In this document: positions 27,504-36,625 of the stretch, one piece after another
How the letters are laid out: each line of letters opens with the position of its first letter
Numbering within the stretch: position 1 is the stretch's first letter
DNA from: Paenibacillus sediminis
GTDB taxonomy: Bacteria > Bacillota > Bacilli > Paenibacillales > Paenibacillaceae
Reading direction: 5' to 3'
Assembly: GCF_017873765.1 (NCBI RefSeq)
Contig: NZ_JAGGKP010000001.1
Location: 1,364,001 to 1,428,000, forward strand
Length of the DNA stretch: 64,000 bases
The notes under the pieces: generated by a model
Told to the model about the DNA's origin: nothing
What the model saw: the letters and a program-made list of their open reading frames with translations, nothing else
Database searches by the model: none
Translations under genes and position numbers: made by a program

Positions 27504-28076
27504 CTAGTCACGATATGATTCGTTTAGAAGTACCATATGAATATGATCCTCCCATACACCGTTAATGTTCAAATACTGCTTCGCCAATCCCTCATGCTGA
27601 AACCCTAGCTTTTGAACTACTTGTAAAGAGGCCAAATTCCTTGGCATGATGTTCGCTTCCAGCCTGTGCAGGTTCATTTGCACGAATGCATGCTCAATTA
27701 CTGCTTTAAGTGCTTCCGTCATATAACCTTTGTTAAGGTGCTGATGGTCTAAGCGGTAGCCTACATGGCAGGATTGAAAAGCGCCTCTGACAATATTGTT
27801 AAGTGAGACAGAGCCAATCACTTCTTCTTCGTCATCTTTTAAAAATATCCATACTTTAAATAACTGACCGTTTATGATTTGGTTATATTCATCAGCTAAC
27901 AGCTTGGATTGAAAAGAAGCAGTAAAGTACTCAGGCTTACGAATAGGCTCCCATTCTTTTAAAAAATGTTTATTTCTATTCAAGTAACGTACAATCATCT
28001 CATGATCCTGTTCGTTCAGTACTTTCAATACAAGACGGTCTGTCGTTATTCGTTCAATGGCACTATTGCTGCTCAT
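27504..28076 (-). CDS. GNAT acetyltransferase, RimJ/RimL type
   Basis: 190 aa, similar in layout to RimJ and B. subtilis YjcK, which acetylate protein N-termini. The opening ITTDRLVLKVL, the middle VGYRLDHQHLNKGYMTEALKAVIEHAF and NLASLQVVQKLGFQHEG are the usual RimJ/L landmarks. Substrate not known. Confidence 0.88.
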   Translation of the reverse strand: MSSNSAIERITTDRLVLKVLNEQDHEMIVRYLNRNKHFLKEWEPIRKPEYFTASFQSKLLADEYNQIINGQLFKVWIFLKDDEEEVIGSVSLNNIVRGAFQSCHVGYRLDHQHLNKGYMTEALKAVIEHAFVQMNLHRLEANIMPRNLASLQVVQKLGFQHEGLAKQYLNINGVWEDHIHMVLLNESYRD

Positions 28077-28212
28077 CGCTCCATACCGATCCTTCCTTAT
28101 TCATCTTTAGGTCCAAGCCATCATGTAAAAGGGCAACAGCTTAACGGACAATTATACAAACATACACTCGCCGATAGCCATAAGCTGTATAAACACAAGA
28201 GAGGAGTTGTTG

Positions 28213-28518
28213 ATGGTTATGACATATGATCCTTGTTGTCCACCGCTTGACCCTGTTGTGCTGCGGCCTACAGTAATTGTTCAAGACTTCTTCCACCCGC
28301 AAATTCAACAGATTGTTCATCCCATCGAAATTGTAAACAAACATCATTGTGTTCCAGTACCTCATCACGTGTACACTTATACGTCGAAGGATGTCGGTGT
28401 TGGACCTGTTGGTCATGCAGGCGGTCCATATGGTGGTCCTTATGGCGGTCCTTATGGTGGTCCTTTCGGAGGTCCTGTTGGAGTATCCAGCAGATCCAAA
28501 TCAAGATCCAAAAGATAA
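28213..28518 (+). CDS. CotD-like spore coat protein
   Basis: Predicted structural protein of the spore coat. The 101-aa sequence is rich in histidine, proline and valine (NKHHCVPVPHHVYTYTSKDV), as in CotD, then has a run of GGPYGGPYGGP-type repeats (about residues 68-88) and a basic SRSKSRSKR tail. The start ATG 28213 lies six bases after GAGGAG. A CATACACT element (28161-28168) resembles a mother-cell sigma -10 sequence but no matching -35 is clear. Confidence 0.85.
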   Translation: MVMTYDPCCPPLDPVVLRPTVIVQDFFHPQIQQIVHPIEIVNKHHCVPVPHHVYTYTSKDVGVGPVGHAGGPYGGPYGGPYGGPFGGPVGVSSRSKSRSKR

Positions 28519-28544
28519 TTGCAAAAAAATTCACTATCAAAGGA

Positions 28545-29000
28545 TCAAGGCAAGTCGATGCCACTGGCATAGGCTTGTTTCTTTTTATTATAGATCCTAA
28601 AACCTATGGCAGCTCCCAATGTGTTTAAAATCAAATCATCGACGTCAAAGCTTCCAAGCCTTAATACGCTTTGCAAAATTTCTGCCAAAATGAGAACGAA
28701 CACAAAGGATGAATAAAAAAGAAGCCCCTTGCGCGCCCTAATGAACAAAGATGGCACCAGGAACCCAAACGGTGTAAAAACCACTACATTACCAAACAAA
28801 TTAATAACCCAAGTCTTAAAACCGAAAGCTTCATAATGAAAAATATAGTTTGCAATCGTCTTAAATGGGACAAGGTTATACCTCATGTGGTCAGTCGATA
28901 GAGCCGTTCGATGAAAGCCGAAAAACATCAAATAGAGGAGGACAGAAGTATAGCTTAGAAATATAAGCCAAGTTACAAAATGACTAGCACCTCGCCGCAT
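28545..29000 (-). CDS. VanZ-like family membrane protein
   Basis: 151-aa protein with four hydrophobic segments and the VanZ signature features NLVPFKTI and NLFGNVVVFTPFGFLVP, then DVDDLILNTLGAAIGF. VanZ of glycopeptide operons gives low teicoplanin resistance; stand-alone relatives are widespread and of unknown role. AGGAGGCGGAAGAATA precedes the ATG. rpiA lies 28 bases upstream of it on the map and reads the same way. Confidence 0.88.
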   Translation of the reverse strand: MRRGASHFVTWLIFLSYTSVLLYLMFFGFHRTALSTDHMRYNLVPFKTIANYIFHYEAFGFKTWVINLFGNVVVFTPFGFLVPSLFIRARKGLLFYSSFVFVLILAEILQSVLRLGSFDVDDLILNTLGAAIGFRIYNKKKQAYASGIDLP

Positions 29001-29027
29001 TATTCTTCCGCCTCCTACTGCTTTTTA

Positions 29028-29702
29028 TTAGGATCTTTCCAGAACGTCGACCGTACCATCTGCACGTCCAACGATAACAATATCAGCCATATCAATAAAT
29101 AGTCCGTGCTCAACTACCCCAGTCAAGCAATTTAACTTCTCCTGTACATCAGTTGGCGAAGGAATAGTCCCAAACGAGTAATCCAATATGTAATTTCCGT
29201 TATCTGTCACAAATTTTTGCCCATCTTTCATTCTTGGTTTGAAATCAGCCTGAAGCCGCTCGTTGATCTCTTCCATCGTCCATTCATAAGCAAACGGAAT
29301 AACTTCAACAGGAAGCGGAAAAGTACCTAAAGTTGGGACAAGCTTGCTTTCGTCTACGACGACAATAAACGTTTTACTGTGAGCTGCTACAATTTTCTCA
29401 CGGAGAAGTGCGCCGCCGCCGCCTTTTATAAGGTTAAATTGTGAATCCACTTCATCTGCGCCATCGATGGTAATATCGAGTTTACCTGCTTCTGCAAAGG
29501 TTGTAAGCGGAATTCCAAACTCACGTGCTAATTGTTCTGTACTTCCAGAAGTAGGAACAGCCTTCACCTGCAGACCTGCTTTAACGAGCTCACCAATTTT
29601 TTGAATTGCAAAAAAAGCAGTAGAGCCTGTCCCAAGTCCGATGGTCATCCCATCTTTTATCCATTCAACAGCTTTTTCTGCTGCAATTTGTTTCAAATTC
29701 AT
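29028..29702 (-). CDS. rpiA: Ribose-5-phosphate isomerase A
   Basis: Interconverts ribose 5-phosphate and ribulose 5-phosphate in the pentose phosphate pathway. The 224-aa protein has GLGTGSTAFFAI (substrate loop), DGADEVD with the catalytic Asp pair, KGGGGALLREK and VVVDESK. Length and motifs are standard. GAAGGAGTGGATTTAA precedes the start. Confidence 0.95.
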   Translation of the reverse strand: MNLKQIAAEKAVEWIKDGMTIGLGTGSTAFFAIQKIGELVKAGLQVKAVPTSGSTEQLAREFGIPLTTFAEAGKLDITIDGADEVDSQFNLIKGGGGALLREKIVAAHSKTFIVVVDESKLVPTLGTFPLPVEVIPFAYEWTMEEINERLQADFKPRMKDGQKFVTDNGNYILDYSFGTIPSPTDVQEKLNCLTGVVEHGLFIDMADIVIVGRADGTVDVLERS

Positions 29703-29803
29703 TTAAATCCACTCCTTCTATGACTCCATTGTAATCCAAAATGACTTTCTGTTCCAAATATTGATTTTATCAAATATAATAATAAAGGTCAGGAGGAAAT
29801 ATT

Positions 29804-30004
29804 ATGAGGACCGAAAATCAAGTGAAATCAAAAATTAACGAGCTTACAATGCAAAAAAAGATGCTGGAAAATCGTATTGCAACCACTCCCCAAGAACAGA
29901 GCGCAGCGGCGGCATCACTCCAAATGCAAATTGCTCGTTTAGAAGATATGATCATCATGCTCGAATGGGTACTGAACGAACCGACGGGCAAATATCACGC
30001 GTAA
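29804..30004 (+). CDS. Small coiled-coil protein, 66 aa, unknown
   Basis: A good ribosome site (AGGAGGAAATATT) and a terminator directly after the stop support a complete gene. The sequence is helical with heptad-like hydrophobic spacing (INELTMQKKMLENRI, LQMQIARLEDMIIMLEWVL), so it probably dimerises. No family recognised. Confidence 0.7.
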   Translation: MRTENQVKSKINELTMQKKMLENRIATTPQEQSAAAASLQMQIARLEDMIIMLEWVLNEPTGKYHA

Positions 30005-30005
30005 A

Positions 30006-30031
30006 AAAAGTGGACTTAAATGTCCACTTTT
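30006..30031. terminator. Bidirectional terminator
   Basis: A perfect 10-base stem AAAAGTGGAC (30006-30015) and GTCCACTTTT (30022-30031). It ends the 66-aa gene and also holds the stop codon of the convergent acetyltransferase remnant in its loop. Confidence 0.8.
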
Positions 30032-30588
30032 GGTTTGTCAAACTGATACATGATGGAATCTGCGATAGGCTCATATCCGATGTTCATGTAGATTTTATTA
30101 GATGTAGAATTGGTAAGATCGGTATATAGAGCGCAAAATTGATAGCCTTCATCTAATAAAAGCTGACTAAGCCCAGCTACACAAGATGAAGCATACCCTT
30201 GTTTACGGTATTCAGGCGGAGTATATCCACTTGCTGATCATATCCACTTCATCCATCGTTGCAGTCCGCAATTTGCCTTTGCTTAGGGAGATGTTATGCA
30301 CCTTATTTAACTGATAAATCCGCTGATTCATCGCAATCTGCACATCCCCTTGACAGTGCTCTTTCCATACTTGTGCAAATGCATTCGCTGGTACTGGGTT
30401 ACCAATGATACCGGGAATATCAAACTCCTCTTCGCGCAGCGCATCAATTGCTACTCTTACCGCTTCTTCGATGCCCGGGACACATATTTTAGTTTAGGTA
30501 ATACTTTTAAATGATCATATGTATTCAAGAAATAAGACCTAGATGTGCCGCCCCGCAATTTGATTAGATGAGTATGCTTCATGTTCAT
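30016..30588 (-). pseudogene. Broken GNAT acetyltransferase gene
   Basis: Three pieces of one acetyltransferase lie in order but in different frames: an N-terminal part from ATG 30588 (MNMKHTHLIKLRGG...YDHLKVLPKL), a middle part (GIEEAVRVAIDALREEEFDI...DEVDMISKW) and the C-terminal acetyl-CoA domain (YTPPEYRKQGYASSCVAGL...SNKIYMNIGYEPIADS). The middle part and C-terminal part are joined with loss of a stretch normally found between them and a frame change. The start overlaps the stop of the neighbouring GNAT gene. Confidence 0.8.
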
Positions 30589-31100
30589 AAGTAACTCTTT
30601 CTAGAAGGGAATTGTAAAATATAATAATACAGGTTATCTCTCAGCTCTTCTTGTCTAATAAAATTCATTTTTTCTAGCAGCTTTTGAGAGCGCACATTAT
30701 TGGTATCAACGGTTGCTTCGATAAAATCAAGCTTCATAATGTCAAACCCAACCTTTATAACTTCAGATAGAGCTTCCTGCATTAATCCCTGACCCCAATA
30801 GGCCTTAGATAAATCAAAACCAATTTCGGCTCTAGCAGGCTCATCGTTGACCCAACAATGGAACCCGCATGTTCCAACTAAATTTCCGTCCTTCTTACTA
30901 AACAATCCATATCTGCACCCTGTATCATTGATGTGAAATTTGATAATTTCTTCTGCTTCCTTGTCGCTTCTGCATGGTTCGATATCCATAAAACGCGTTA
31001 CTTCTGGATCAGAGAAGTGTTTATGAACAACAGCTGCATCATCTAAAGCTAGTTCTCTAATCAACAATCTCTCTGTATGAATGACAGGGTATTGTACCAT
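30585..31100 (-). CDS. GNAT acetyltransferase, RimJ/RimL-like
   Basis: 171 aa with TERLLIREL near the start, FDLSKAYWGQGLMQEALSEV as acetyl-CoA loop and NNVRSQKLLEKMNFIRQEE. The fold and length are complete. It overlaps the downstream broken GNAT gene by four bases, suggesting a former operon of two acetyltransferases. Confidence 0.87.
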   Translation of the reverse strand: MVQYPVIHTERLLIRELALDDAAVVHKHFSDPEVTRFMDIEPCRSDKEAEEIIKFHINDTGCRYGLFSKKDGNLVGTCGFHCWVNDEPARAEIGFDLSKAYWGQGLMQEALSEVIKVGFDIMKLDFIEATVDTNNVRSQKLLEKMNFIRQEELRDNLYYYILQFPSRKSYL

Positions 31101-31126
31101 TTACTTGTCCTTTCCCTATTCTATTT

Positions 31127-31569
31127 CTATTCGATTAAATGCTCTTCATAATCCATGATTTGCAGAGGGACTGCACAATATCCATTACGGTCTTCAGGAT
31201 TTTTTACAACACAATTTTCAATGAATATGTTTAATTTCTCAGTGATCTCAAGACGCAAATGATTCGGAAGCCGCTCAAACAATCGAATGTAACAAAGCAT
31301 CTCGTGCATTTCAGTAAGTTCACAATGTTCTTTTAAATAGGATACCGCAGCGTTGGTAATAGACATTTTGAGTTCATTTAAATCTTAGGGTTGCCCCATA
31401 ACGGCAATATGCCAGAATAATTCCACCATATTGCTCTTGGGTAATGATCCGCTTCCTTCGGAATGATTTCCCAGCGGCTCTAACGCTTTACCAAACCCTT
31501 CATCTGGATTGCGTTGCGAATGAGAAAATCCCTTGCTTTCAAATATTTATCTTTGGATAGCTTATTCAT
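31127..31569 (-). pseudogene. Remnant of a prenyltransferase/squalene-cyclase-like hypothetical protein
   Basis: ATG 31569 opens MNKLSKDKYLKARDFLIRNA, then frame-shifted EGFGKALEP, then a far downstream piece SYLKEHCELTEMHEMLCYIRLFERLPNHL. These pieces match, in order, a roughly 290-residue family of Bacillus and Paenibacillus proteins with EDGGFGHALEP-type repeats. Only about half the length remains and the frames differ, so the gene is dead. The last piece (31127-31366) alone stays open for 79 codons. Confidence 0.65.
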
Positions 31570-31682
31570 GCAACATCCCCCTAAAATTGTTCTCACACTT
31601 TTACCTATTATAATATAAATTCCATTTTTTAACTTATAATAAATTACATTATGTTCCTTCTATACAAATCTCTTAATTGCCC

Positions 31683-32528
31683 TCACGAAATAGTAATAAT
31701 ACCTTCTTGTCTAATCGTCTCAAGAACATCAGGATCTTGCAGCAACATATATTCCATTTCTCTTTTTATTGGAAAAGCTGTTGTTGACTTTCCGCCATCT
31801 ATAACTTCTGGATGAACCACAAGCTGAGTTATGCCTGGTGTCAATCCTTCTATTGCACGAATCATTTTCGACTTATATTTCAAATATGACTCGCCTTCCT
31901 TAAGTTCATAGGGTGAGGATATCATATCATCGATAAGCGGTAATTTTCTGTCCTCAGCACGACCTATGATGTGAACAAAGCTTTCTTTCTGTTTTTTTGA
32001 GAAAAAGGGTTGGTTTACAATGTTTTTTGGGAAAAGAAAGGGCAATCCGAACATTTCACATAAATCAAACACGATATCCATGAAATCATGTCCAGTATGA
32101 AGACCAAGCAAACTACCCTGATGACTATCTAGATGTGTCGGATCAATTCCTAAAGAAATTAATTTCTCAATCTGCTTACTCAGTTCTTTTTTAACATGGT
32201 CACGATCAGCCTTCGTTTCAACGAAATAAGGATCGCCAAAGAATCGGCCATTTTCATCCAGAAGTGTTTTAACTTCATCTTCAGAACTAACTGGCTTATA
32301 TCCATCCGTGAGAGTAAGATGAACTCCAACGTTTGCATGTTCACTCTGATTACATAAAGAAATTGCCTCTTCAGTGAATTCAGCTGCAGCGATAAGTGAA
32401 GCCGAAGTGATATATTTCTTTTCTAATAAATCAATAATAGCTCTATTCGCCTGTCTGGTAATTCCGAAGTCATCTGCATTGATGATGAGTAAACGATCGT
32501 AATTTGAAAAACCAAGTGCCCTTAACAT
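31683..32528 (-). CDS. ChbG/YdjC-family carbohydrate deacetylase
   Basis: Family members remove acetyl groups from chito- or other amino-sugar oligosaccharides. The 281-aa protein has the metal site NADDFG (Asp pair), THLDSHQGS (His) and VGVHLTLT, the family landmarks, and a C-terminal LVVHPE. ATG 32528 lies nine bases after GGAGGA; the frame extends upstream for 12 codons without support. It stands alone between a gene remnant and a GNAT gene. Confidence 0.88.
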   Translation of the reverse strand: MLRALGFSNYDRLLIINADDFGITRQANRAIIDLLEKKYITSASLIAAAEFTEEAISLCNQSEHANVGVHLTLTDGYKPVSSEDEVKTLLDENGRFFGDPYFVETKADRDHVKKELSKQIEKLISLGIDPTHLDSHQGSLLGLHTGHDFMDIVFDLCEMFGLPFLFPKNIVNQPFFSKKQKESFVHIIGRAEDRKLPLIDDMISSPYELKEGESYLKYKSKMIRAIEGLTPGITQLVVHPEVIDGGKSTTAFPIKREMEYMLLQDPDVLETIRQEGIITIS

Positions 32529-32588
32529 CTCTATACTTCCTCCTATAAAATAAAGCAGAACCATACTGGCTCCGCTTCATCCTAGTTT

Positions 32589-33071
32589 TCAGTTTACAAA
32601 CTCTTGTATTCTTCTTCCTTCTTCAAACCGTTCCGTAAATTGCCCCTTCGTATAACGATCGATGACTTTATTCCAAAAAGCTTGTGCCGGCGTATTCTGT
32701 TCAAGCTGGAACACTTCCCATTGTCCTCTATGTAAATCAAATATGCTTTCAGCAACTTGTCTTCCTAGCCCTGTCATCCGATATTTCTTCATAATAAAAA
32801 ACTCTGCGATGGAAAAGTAATTCTTATGTTCCGATTGAATGAATCGAACGAATACGAACCCTGCATTCTTGTCATTCAGCTTGACCAGATATGGAAAACG
32901 GACATTTTCTTCGGTCCAATAATAATCCAGATAAGGGTACTCCCCAAAAAGGCCTGTTTCTCCAACATGCGCTTCAACAAACTGTGAAAAATCATAGAAA
33001 TAAAATTGCATCATGTTCTTAATAATCTCTTTCTGATTGACGCCAGCTTTTATAATTTGTAAATCCATCAT
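32589..33071 (-). CDS. GNAT-family acetyltransferase
   Basis: 160 aa with IAEFFIMKKYRMTGLGRQVAESIF as core strand and acetyl-CoA loop and QAFWNKVIDRYT near the end. An aromatic N-terminal half (FYFYDFSQF, YPYLDYYW) is typical of a widespread GNAT group of unknown substrate. Confidence 0.85.
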   Translation of the reverse strand: MMDLQIIKAGVNQKEIIKNMMQFYFYDFSQFVEAHVGETGLFGEYPYLDYYWTEENVRFPYLVKLNDKNAGFVFVRFIQSEHKNYFSIAEFFIMKKYRMTGLGRQVAESIFDLHRGQWEVFQLEQNTPAQAFWNKVIDRYTKGQFTERFEEGRRIQEFVN

Positions 33072-33286
33072 TTCACACCCTTATCTTATCATTTCTTTTC
33101 GCGTGATGATTGATCCTCTTGTTAAATTGCAAATATTCAGTTGCATCTATTACTTCCATGGCTTCACCTACTTTCGAAGGGAAACCATGCCCGCCCAAAA
33201 AATTGTACCTGCTTATTTATACTATTTTATACCATTAATTAACGAGAACACGTGTTCATATTTATATTTTGTTCAAGAGATTCCAC

Positions 33287-33649
33287 CTAAATTGCTTTAA
33301 TACACTCTACTCTATTTCCAAATGGGTCTCTAAATTCGAATCTCTCATAACCTTCGATTGGGACGGATTCTAAAATAGTGACTCCATGTCTCTCTAATAG
33401 CTCTGCAATTTCCTTAATATTTTCTACTTCATAAGCCAGATGGGCTTTTGTCTGTAATCGGTCAACCCCATCTTCAGTACCTACATGCAACTGCTGATGA
33501 CCTACCTGAACCCAAAAGCCGCCTCTGCCTCTTAGTGACTCTGGTTTTGGAACTTCCTCTAGGCCTAACACAGTACAATAAAACTCTCTTGCTTCATCTT
33601 CTTTTCCTTTCGGAATGGTGATTTGAGCGTGATGAAATCCTTTAATCAT
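33287..33649 (-). CDS. Glyoxalase/VOC-family protein
   Basis: 120-aa single-copy VOC domain pair: HHAQITIPKGKEDEAREFY at the start, LHVGTED, HLAYEV and FRDPFGNRVE, giving metal ligands His7, His and Glu116-type positions. Such proteins act as dioxygenases, lyases or thiol transferases; the substrate is not clear. AAAGGAGAATAACG precedes the ATG. Confidence 0.85.
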   Translation of the reverse strand: MIKGFHHAQITIPKGKEDEAREFYCTVLGLEEVPKPESLRGRGGFWVQVGHQQLHVGTEDGVDRLQTKAHLAYEVENIKEIAELLERHGVTILESVPIEGYERFEFRDPFGNRVECIKAI

Positions 33650-33831
33650 CGTTATTCTCCTTTAATATTCAAGATTTAATAGAGTTTCTTAAATTTTACA
33701 TGTAAAATAAGTTTAAAGTGTGGAAAATCATTCGTGGAGGACTGCTCATGCATAGAAATCCAATATTGACTGTATAATGAGGGGCAGAGCACATTTTAAA
33801 ACGCATACAATCCCTGATTATGAGCTGGTTA

Positions 33832-33931
33832 TCAATTTATTAAATGCCGCAGCAAGCGGAATGAATGAACGATAGCTTCAGCCGTTTCTTCCGGCTTCGT
33901 TCCATAATTTAAGATCAGAATCGTTCTTGCC
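33832..33931 (-). pseudogene. Possible short gene remnant
   Basis: A 33-codon frame reading ARTILILNYGTKPEETAEAIVHSF with protein-like composition but no ribosome site. It begins four bases after the stop of the upstream membrane protein gene. No family is assigned; it may be a C-terminal scrap. Nothing else was seen in 33650-33935. Confidence 0.25.
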
Positions 33932-33935
33932 CCCA

Positions 33936-34442
33936 CTACATTTTCTTTTCTATTAAGCTCAGTTGCTTATATAATTGTTCACTTCTTTTACTTGCAATTA
34001 CAATTATTTCATTACTTTTTAATTTGACTTCGATGCCAACTTTCCCTTCAATAATGAGTCCAGTCTTTTTCCCATTAAATCTCAGTCCCCAGCCTCCAAA
34101 ATCGATGAGAGGCCTTACTGTTATCAAATTAATGGTTTGAATATCTGCTATTCTAATTTTATTCTTGTAGAAGGGGATCAACTCTAAGACTAACTGTTCA
34201 TTATTTAATCGGATTCTATATTTAATAAAATAAAATAAAGAAGGCAGCAAAATTCCAAATATAATCCACAGAATGATTAGCACAGTATCACTTGCCGGTT
34301 TTGCACCAAATGGTTTCCCTTCAATGAGCTGAATGTATACTGCTGCCCACATTAGAATGGTAATCGGCGCAATTAGTACCAAAATCCAAATGGGCAAATA
34401 TCTATCTTCTTCATATGTATTAGGTAATTGCAATTCGTTCAT
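33936..34442 (-). CDS. Membrane protein with PH-like domain (DUF6141-like)
   Basis: 168 aa with two hydrophobic helices (about 17-40 and 55-73) followed by a soluble beta-rich part: IRLNNEQLVLELIPFYKNKIRIADIQTI, then RPLIDFGGWGLRFNGKKTGLIIEGKVGIEVKL. The GGWG and IASKRSEQL segments resemble DUF6141 and other bacterial PH-like proteins. Function unknown. Confidence 0.75.
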   Translation of the reverse strand: MNELQLPNTYEEDRYLPIWILVLIAPITILMWAAVYIQLIEGKPFGAKPASDTVLIILWIIFGILLPSLFYFIKYRIRLNNEQLVLELIPFYKNKIRIADIQTINLITVRPLIDFGGWGLRFNGKKTGLIIEGKVGIEVKLKSNEIIVIASKRSEQLYKQLSLIEKKM

Positions 34443-34604
34443 TGGTCATCAGCTCCTGACTCATTTATCCTTATCAAAATTCTTTTCCACACATTTTCAA
34501 CTCCGATTTGATATATAAACGCACTATTTTTGACAAAAGTAAGAATAAATCTTGAACATTTGGTGAACATTGGATTATAATTAGATCAGAAGGAGATGAA
34601 GACT

Positions 34605-34814
34605 ATGGGAAAAGTGTTATATTTAGGAGCATGGATTGAATTGATTTTAGGATTCGTTGGAAGCGTTTTCTTTGGGATTCGAGATGGCTTGCATATCACT
34701 AATTTTTATCTCATGCTTTCTTGGGGCCTTCTATTGGTTGCACCATTTACGTATGGCATTTATTATATTGGCCTCTCATTAGCAGCTAAGGACAAACTGA
34801 GAGGCAATAATTAG
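34605..34814 (+). CDS. Small membrane protein, 69 aa, unknown
   Basis: Two hydrophobic helices (about 5-25 and 33-60) separated by a short loop; ends in AAKDKLRGNN. ATG 34605 lies nine bases after AGGAG; another ATG at 34596 overlaps that site. No family is recognised. Confidence 0.6.
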   Translation: MGKVLYLGAWIELILGFVGSVFFGIRDGLHITNFYLMLSWGLLLVAPFTYGIYYIGLSLAAKDKLRGNN

Positions 34815-34844
34815 AATAACAGAATACTATCACAGGCGATCTGA

Positions 34845-34883
34845 ACCCGACGTATAAGCGACTACGATGCGAAAGCGTCGGGT
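34845..34883. repeat. Inverted repeat between convergent genes
   Basis: ACCCGACG (34845-34852) and CGTCGGGT (34876-34883) form a perfect 8-base inverted repeat around 23 bases. It lies between the 69-aa gene and the convergent GNAT-SnoaL gene. A T-rich run follows about 20 bases later on the plus strand; it may be an imperfect terminator. Confidence 0.4.
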
Positions 34884-34909
34884 GTCAGACTTAGACGATT
34901 CGGTGTTTT

Positions 34910-35815
34910 TTATTTTGGGCTAAGATGTTCGTGTACTATTTTCCAATTTCCATCGCTTTTCTTTACAAAGACATTCGTTGCACGTCCACTGCCTGACACA
35001 AATTTACCCTCATGATAACCTTCCCAGTTGTAGGTGTAGATGCAAGTGGCACAATTATTATCTACAGCAATCCATTCCACGTTTGTTGCAGTATAGACTT
35101 CATTTTGTACGGTATTCCACGCGTTCTCGAAGTACTCTCGAATCTCATTGATTGTTGTACACGTTTTATTCGAAAACCAATATACAGCATTTTCATCGAC
35201 AATCTTTTGAACATTGCTGAATTGATGTGAGTTGGTTGCTGCAATATATTCTTCTAACGCTTTTTTATAATCCATTTCGTAAAGCGGTACGATCATATGG
35301 ATGTCTTCCGGCTCTAAAGCAAAGAGCTCTGGATCAACTTCCTTCGTGAGTTCACTGCCTTGACTCTTATAGAAATGAACGGCAGACTGGGTTTCAGTTG
35401 ATGATACATATAAATACTTTGCTCCCCTGCTTATTGCTTCACGCTTCAATTCCCCCATAATTTGCGAGCCGATTCCGCGTCTGCGATACTCCCTCGACAC
35501 ATACATGAGATCTACTTGAAGTTGATCTTGATTGTTACCTCGAAATTGGTGCGCGAGTACTCCGAACCCAGCAAGTCGCTCGCCGTCAAACACACCGTAG
35601 GCAGTCCCTCCTTGATTCAATTCATGCACAAATCGATTCATTAGCTCGGTCAGATGCGGCTCATCCCAGTTACCACACTCATGACCCGCTATTGTCCCTT
35701 TGAGTACTCCATTTTCATAGGTATACACTTGCTCAATCGTTTCAGAACGATCAATCTGACGAATCAAGTGCGCTTCATCTGGACTCATTTTTCTAACGAT
35801 TAACGAATTAGACAT
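34910..35815 (-). CDS. Two-domain protein: GNAT acetyltransferase fused to SnoaL/NTF2-like domain
   Basis: 301 aa. Residues 1-175 form a GNAT domain with VDLMYVSREYRRRGIGSQIMGELKREAI as core strand and acetyl-CoA loop. Residues about 188-301 form an NTF2/SnoaL-like fold (YKKALEEYIAATNSHQFSNVQKIVDENAVYWFSN ... WKIVHEHLS), similar to ketosteroid-isomerase-like stress proteins. The junction is smooth with no frame break. Acetyl acceptor and ligand are unknown. Confidence 0.82.
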   Translation of the reverse strand: MSNSLIVRKMSPDEAHLIRQIDRSETIEQVYTYENGVLKGTIAGHECGNWDEPHLTELMNRFVHELNQGGTAYGVFDGERLAGFGVLAHQFRGNNQDQLQVDLMYVSREYRRRGIGSQIMGELKREAISRGAKYLYVSSTETQSAVHFYKSQGSELTKEVDPELFALEPEDIHMIVPLYEMDYKKALEEYIAATNSHQFSNVQKIVDENAVYWFSNKTCTTINEIREYFENAWNTVQNEVYTATNVEWIAVDNNCATCIYTYNWEGYHEGKFVSGSGRATNVFVKKSDGNWKIVHEHLSPK

Positions 35816-35839
35816 TTGTTCCTCCTGTTTATTGTGATT

Positions 35840-36577
35840 TCAATCAGGCAATCCTCGATATCTTCCTGTTCTAAGCTCTTTAATATATGGCTCTAGGTCA
35901 GGCATACCTTCGTCCATTGCTTGTCGGATGGCAAATTCAATATCATATGCAACTCTCATGAACTGAATCGAAAAAGGACGAATAGACGCACTATCCAGTA
36001 CTCCTTCTAAAATGACATAGGAGGCTTGTGTAACATCTAATGGATTCCCTACACTGCCTACATTAAAGAGTACTTTACCATGAATATGCTGCAAGTAAGC
36101 ATTGTGAATATCTCCGTATCCGACGACGTCAGGCTGTTTGCCGCTCTTACTTCCAACAGCTTCCGTATTTTCAAACATGGCTAGCCGCTTTTCAATCGGA
36201 TCCCAAGGCTGGACTCGGTAGTGTACACTTTGCGGTGAGGCGTGCACCAATCGAATGAACCGACCGCTCATGTAGAAGTCGTGAGAGAATGGCAACATTT
36301 TTAAATAATCCAATCGTTCTTTCCCTAGACGCTGTTGGTGCCACTGAATCGTTGTATAATCGGTTGGCTCTCCAATCCCTTCATCCCAATTCCCCCGTAC
36401 GATAACTTCACATCTCTCCCGCGTAATATCGACTGCTTGTTCAGAATGCGGTCCTTTCCCGACGAGGTCCCCTAGGCAATAAATTGATTTAATGTCACGC
36501 GACTCGATATCGGCAAGCACTGATTGTAAAGCCGGAATATTTCCATGAATATCCGAAATAATTGCGATACGGTCCAT
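35840..36577 (-). CDS. Metallophosphoesterase
   Basis: Calcineurin-like phosphoesterase of 245 aa. Metal-binding motifs appear in order: ISDIHGN, GDLVGKGP, RGNWD, LVHASP and YGDIHNAY, followed by NVGSVGNP. The layout resembles the YfcE/PrpE-like phosphodiesterase and phosphatase group. The substrate is unknown. It lies 24 bases downstream of the GNAT-SnoaL gene region in map order and reads into it. Confidence 0.88.
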   Translation of the reverse strand: MDRIAIISDIHGNIPALQSVLADIESRDIKSIYCLGDLVGKGPHSEQAVDITRERCEVIVRGNWDEGIGEPTDYTTIQWHQQRLGKERLDYLKMLPFSHDFYMSGRFIRLVHASPQSVHYRVQPWDPIEKRLAMFENTEAVGSKSGKQPDVVGYGDIHNAYLQHIHGKVLFNVGSVGNPLDVTQASYVILEGVLDSASIRPFSIQFMRVAYDIEFAIRQAMDEGMPDLEPYIKELRTGRYRGLPD

Positions 36578-36625
36578 CGTAATTCCTCCTGTATGTTCAA
36601 GTAATAAGTTTTCGTCTGTATATCA

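Noticed and set aside
28423..28485. Short tandem repeat in the cotD-like gene as possible CRISPR or VNTR
   Set aside because: It encodes glycine-proline-tyrosine repeats of a coat protein, has no unique spacers, and is far too short for a CRISPR array.
28268..28628. Several overlapping frames on both strands of the cotD-like repeat region
   Set aside because: Produced by the repetitive GGT CCT codons; only the frame with ribosome site and CotD-like N-terminus is kept.
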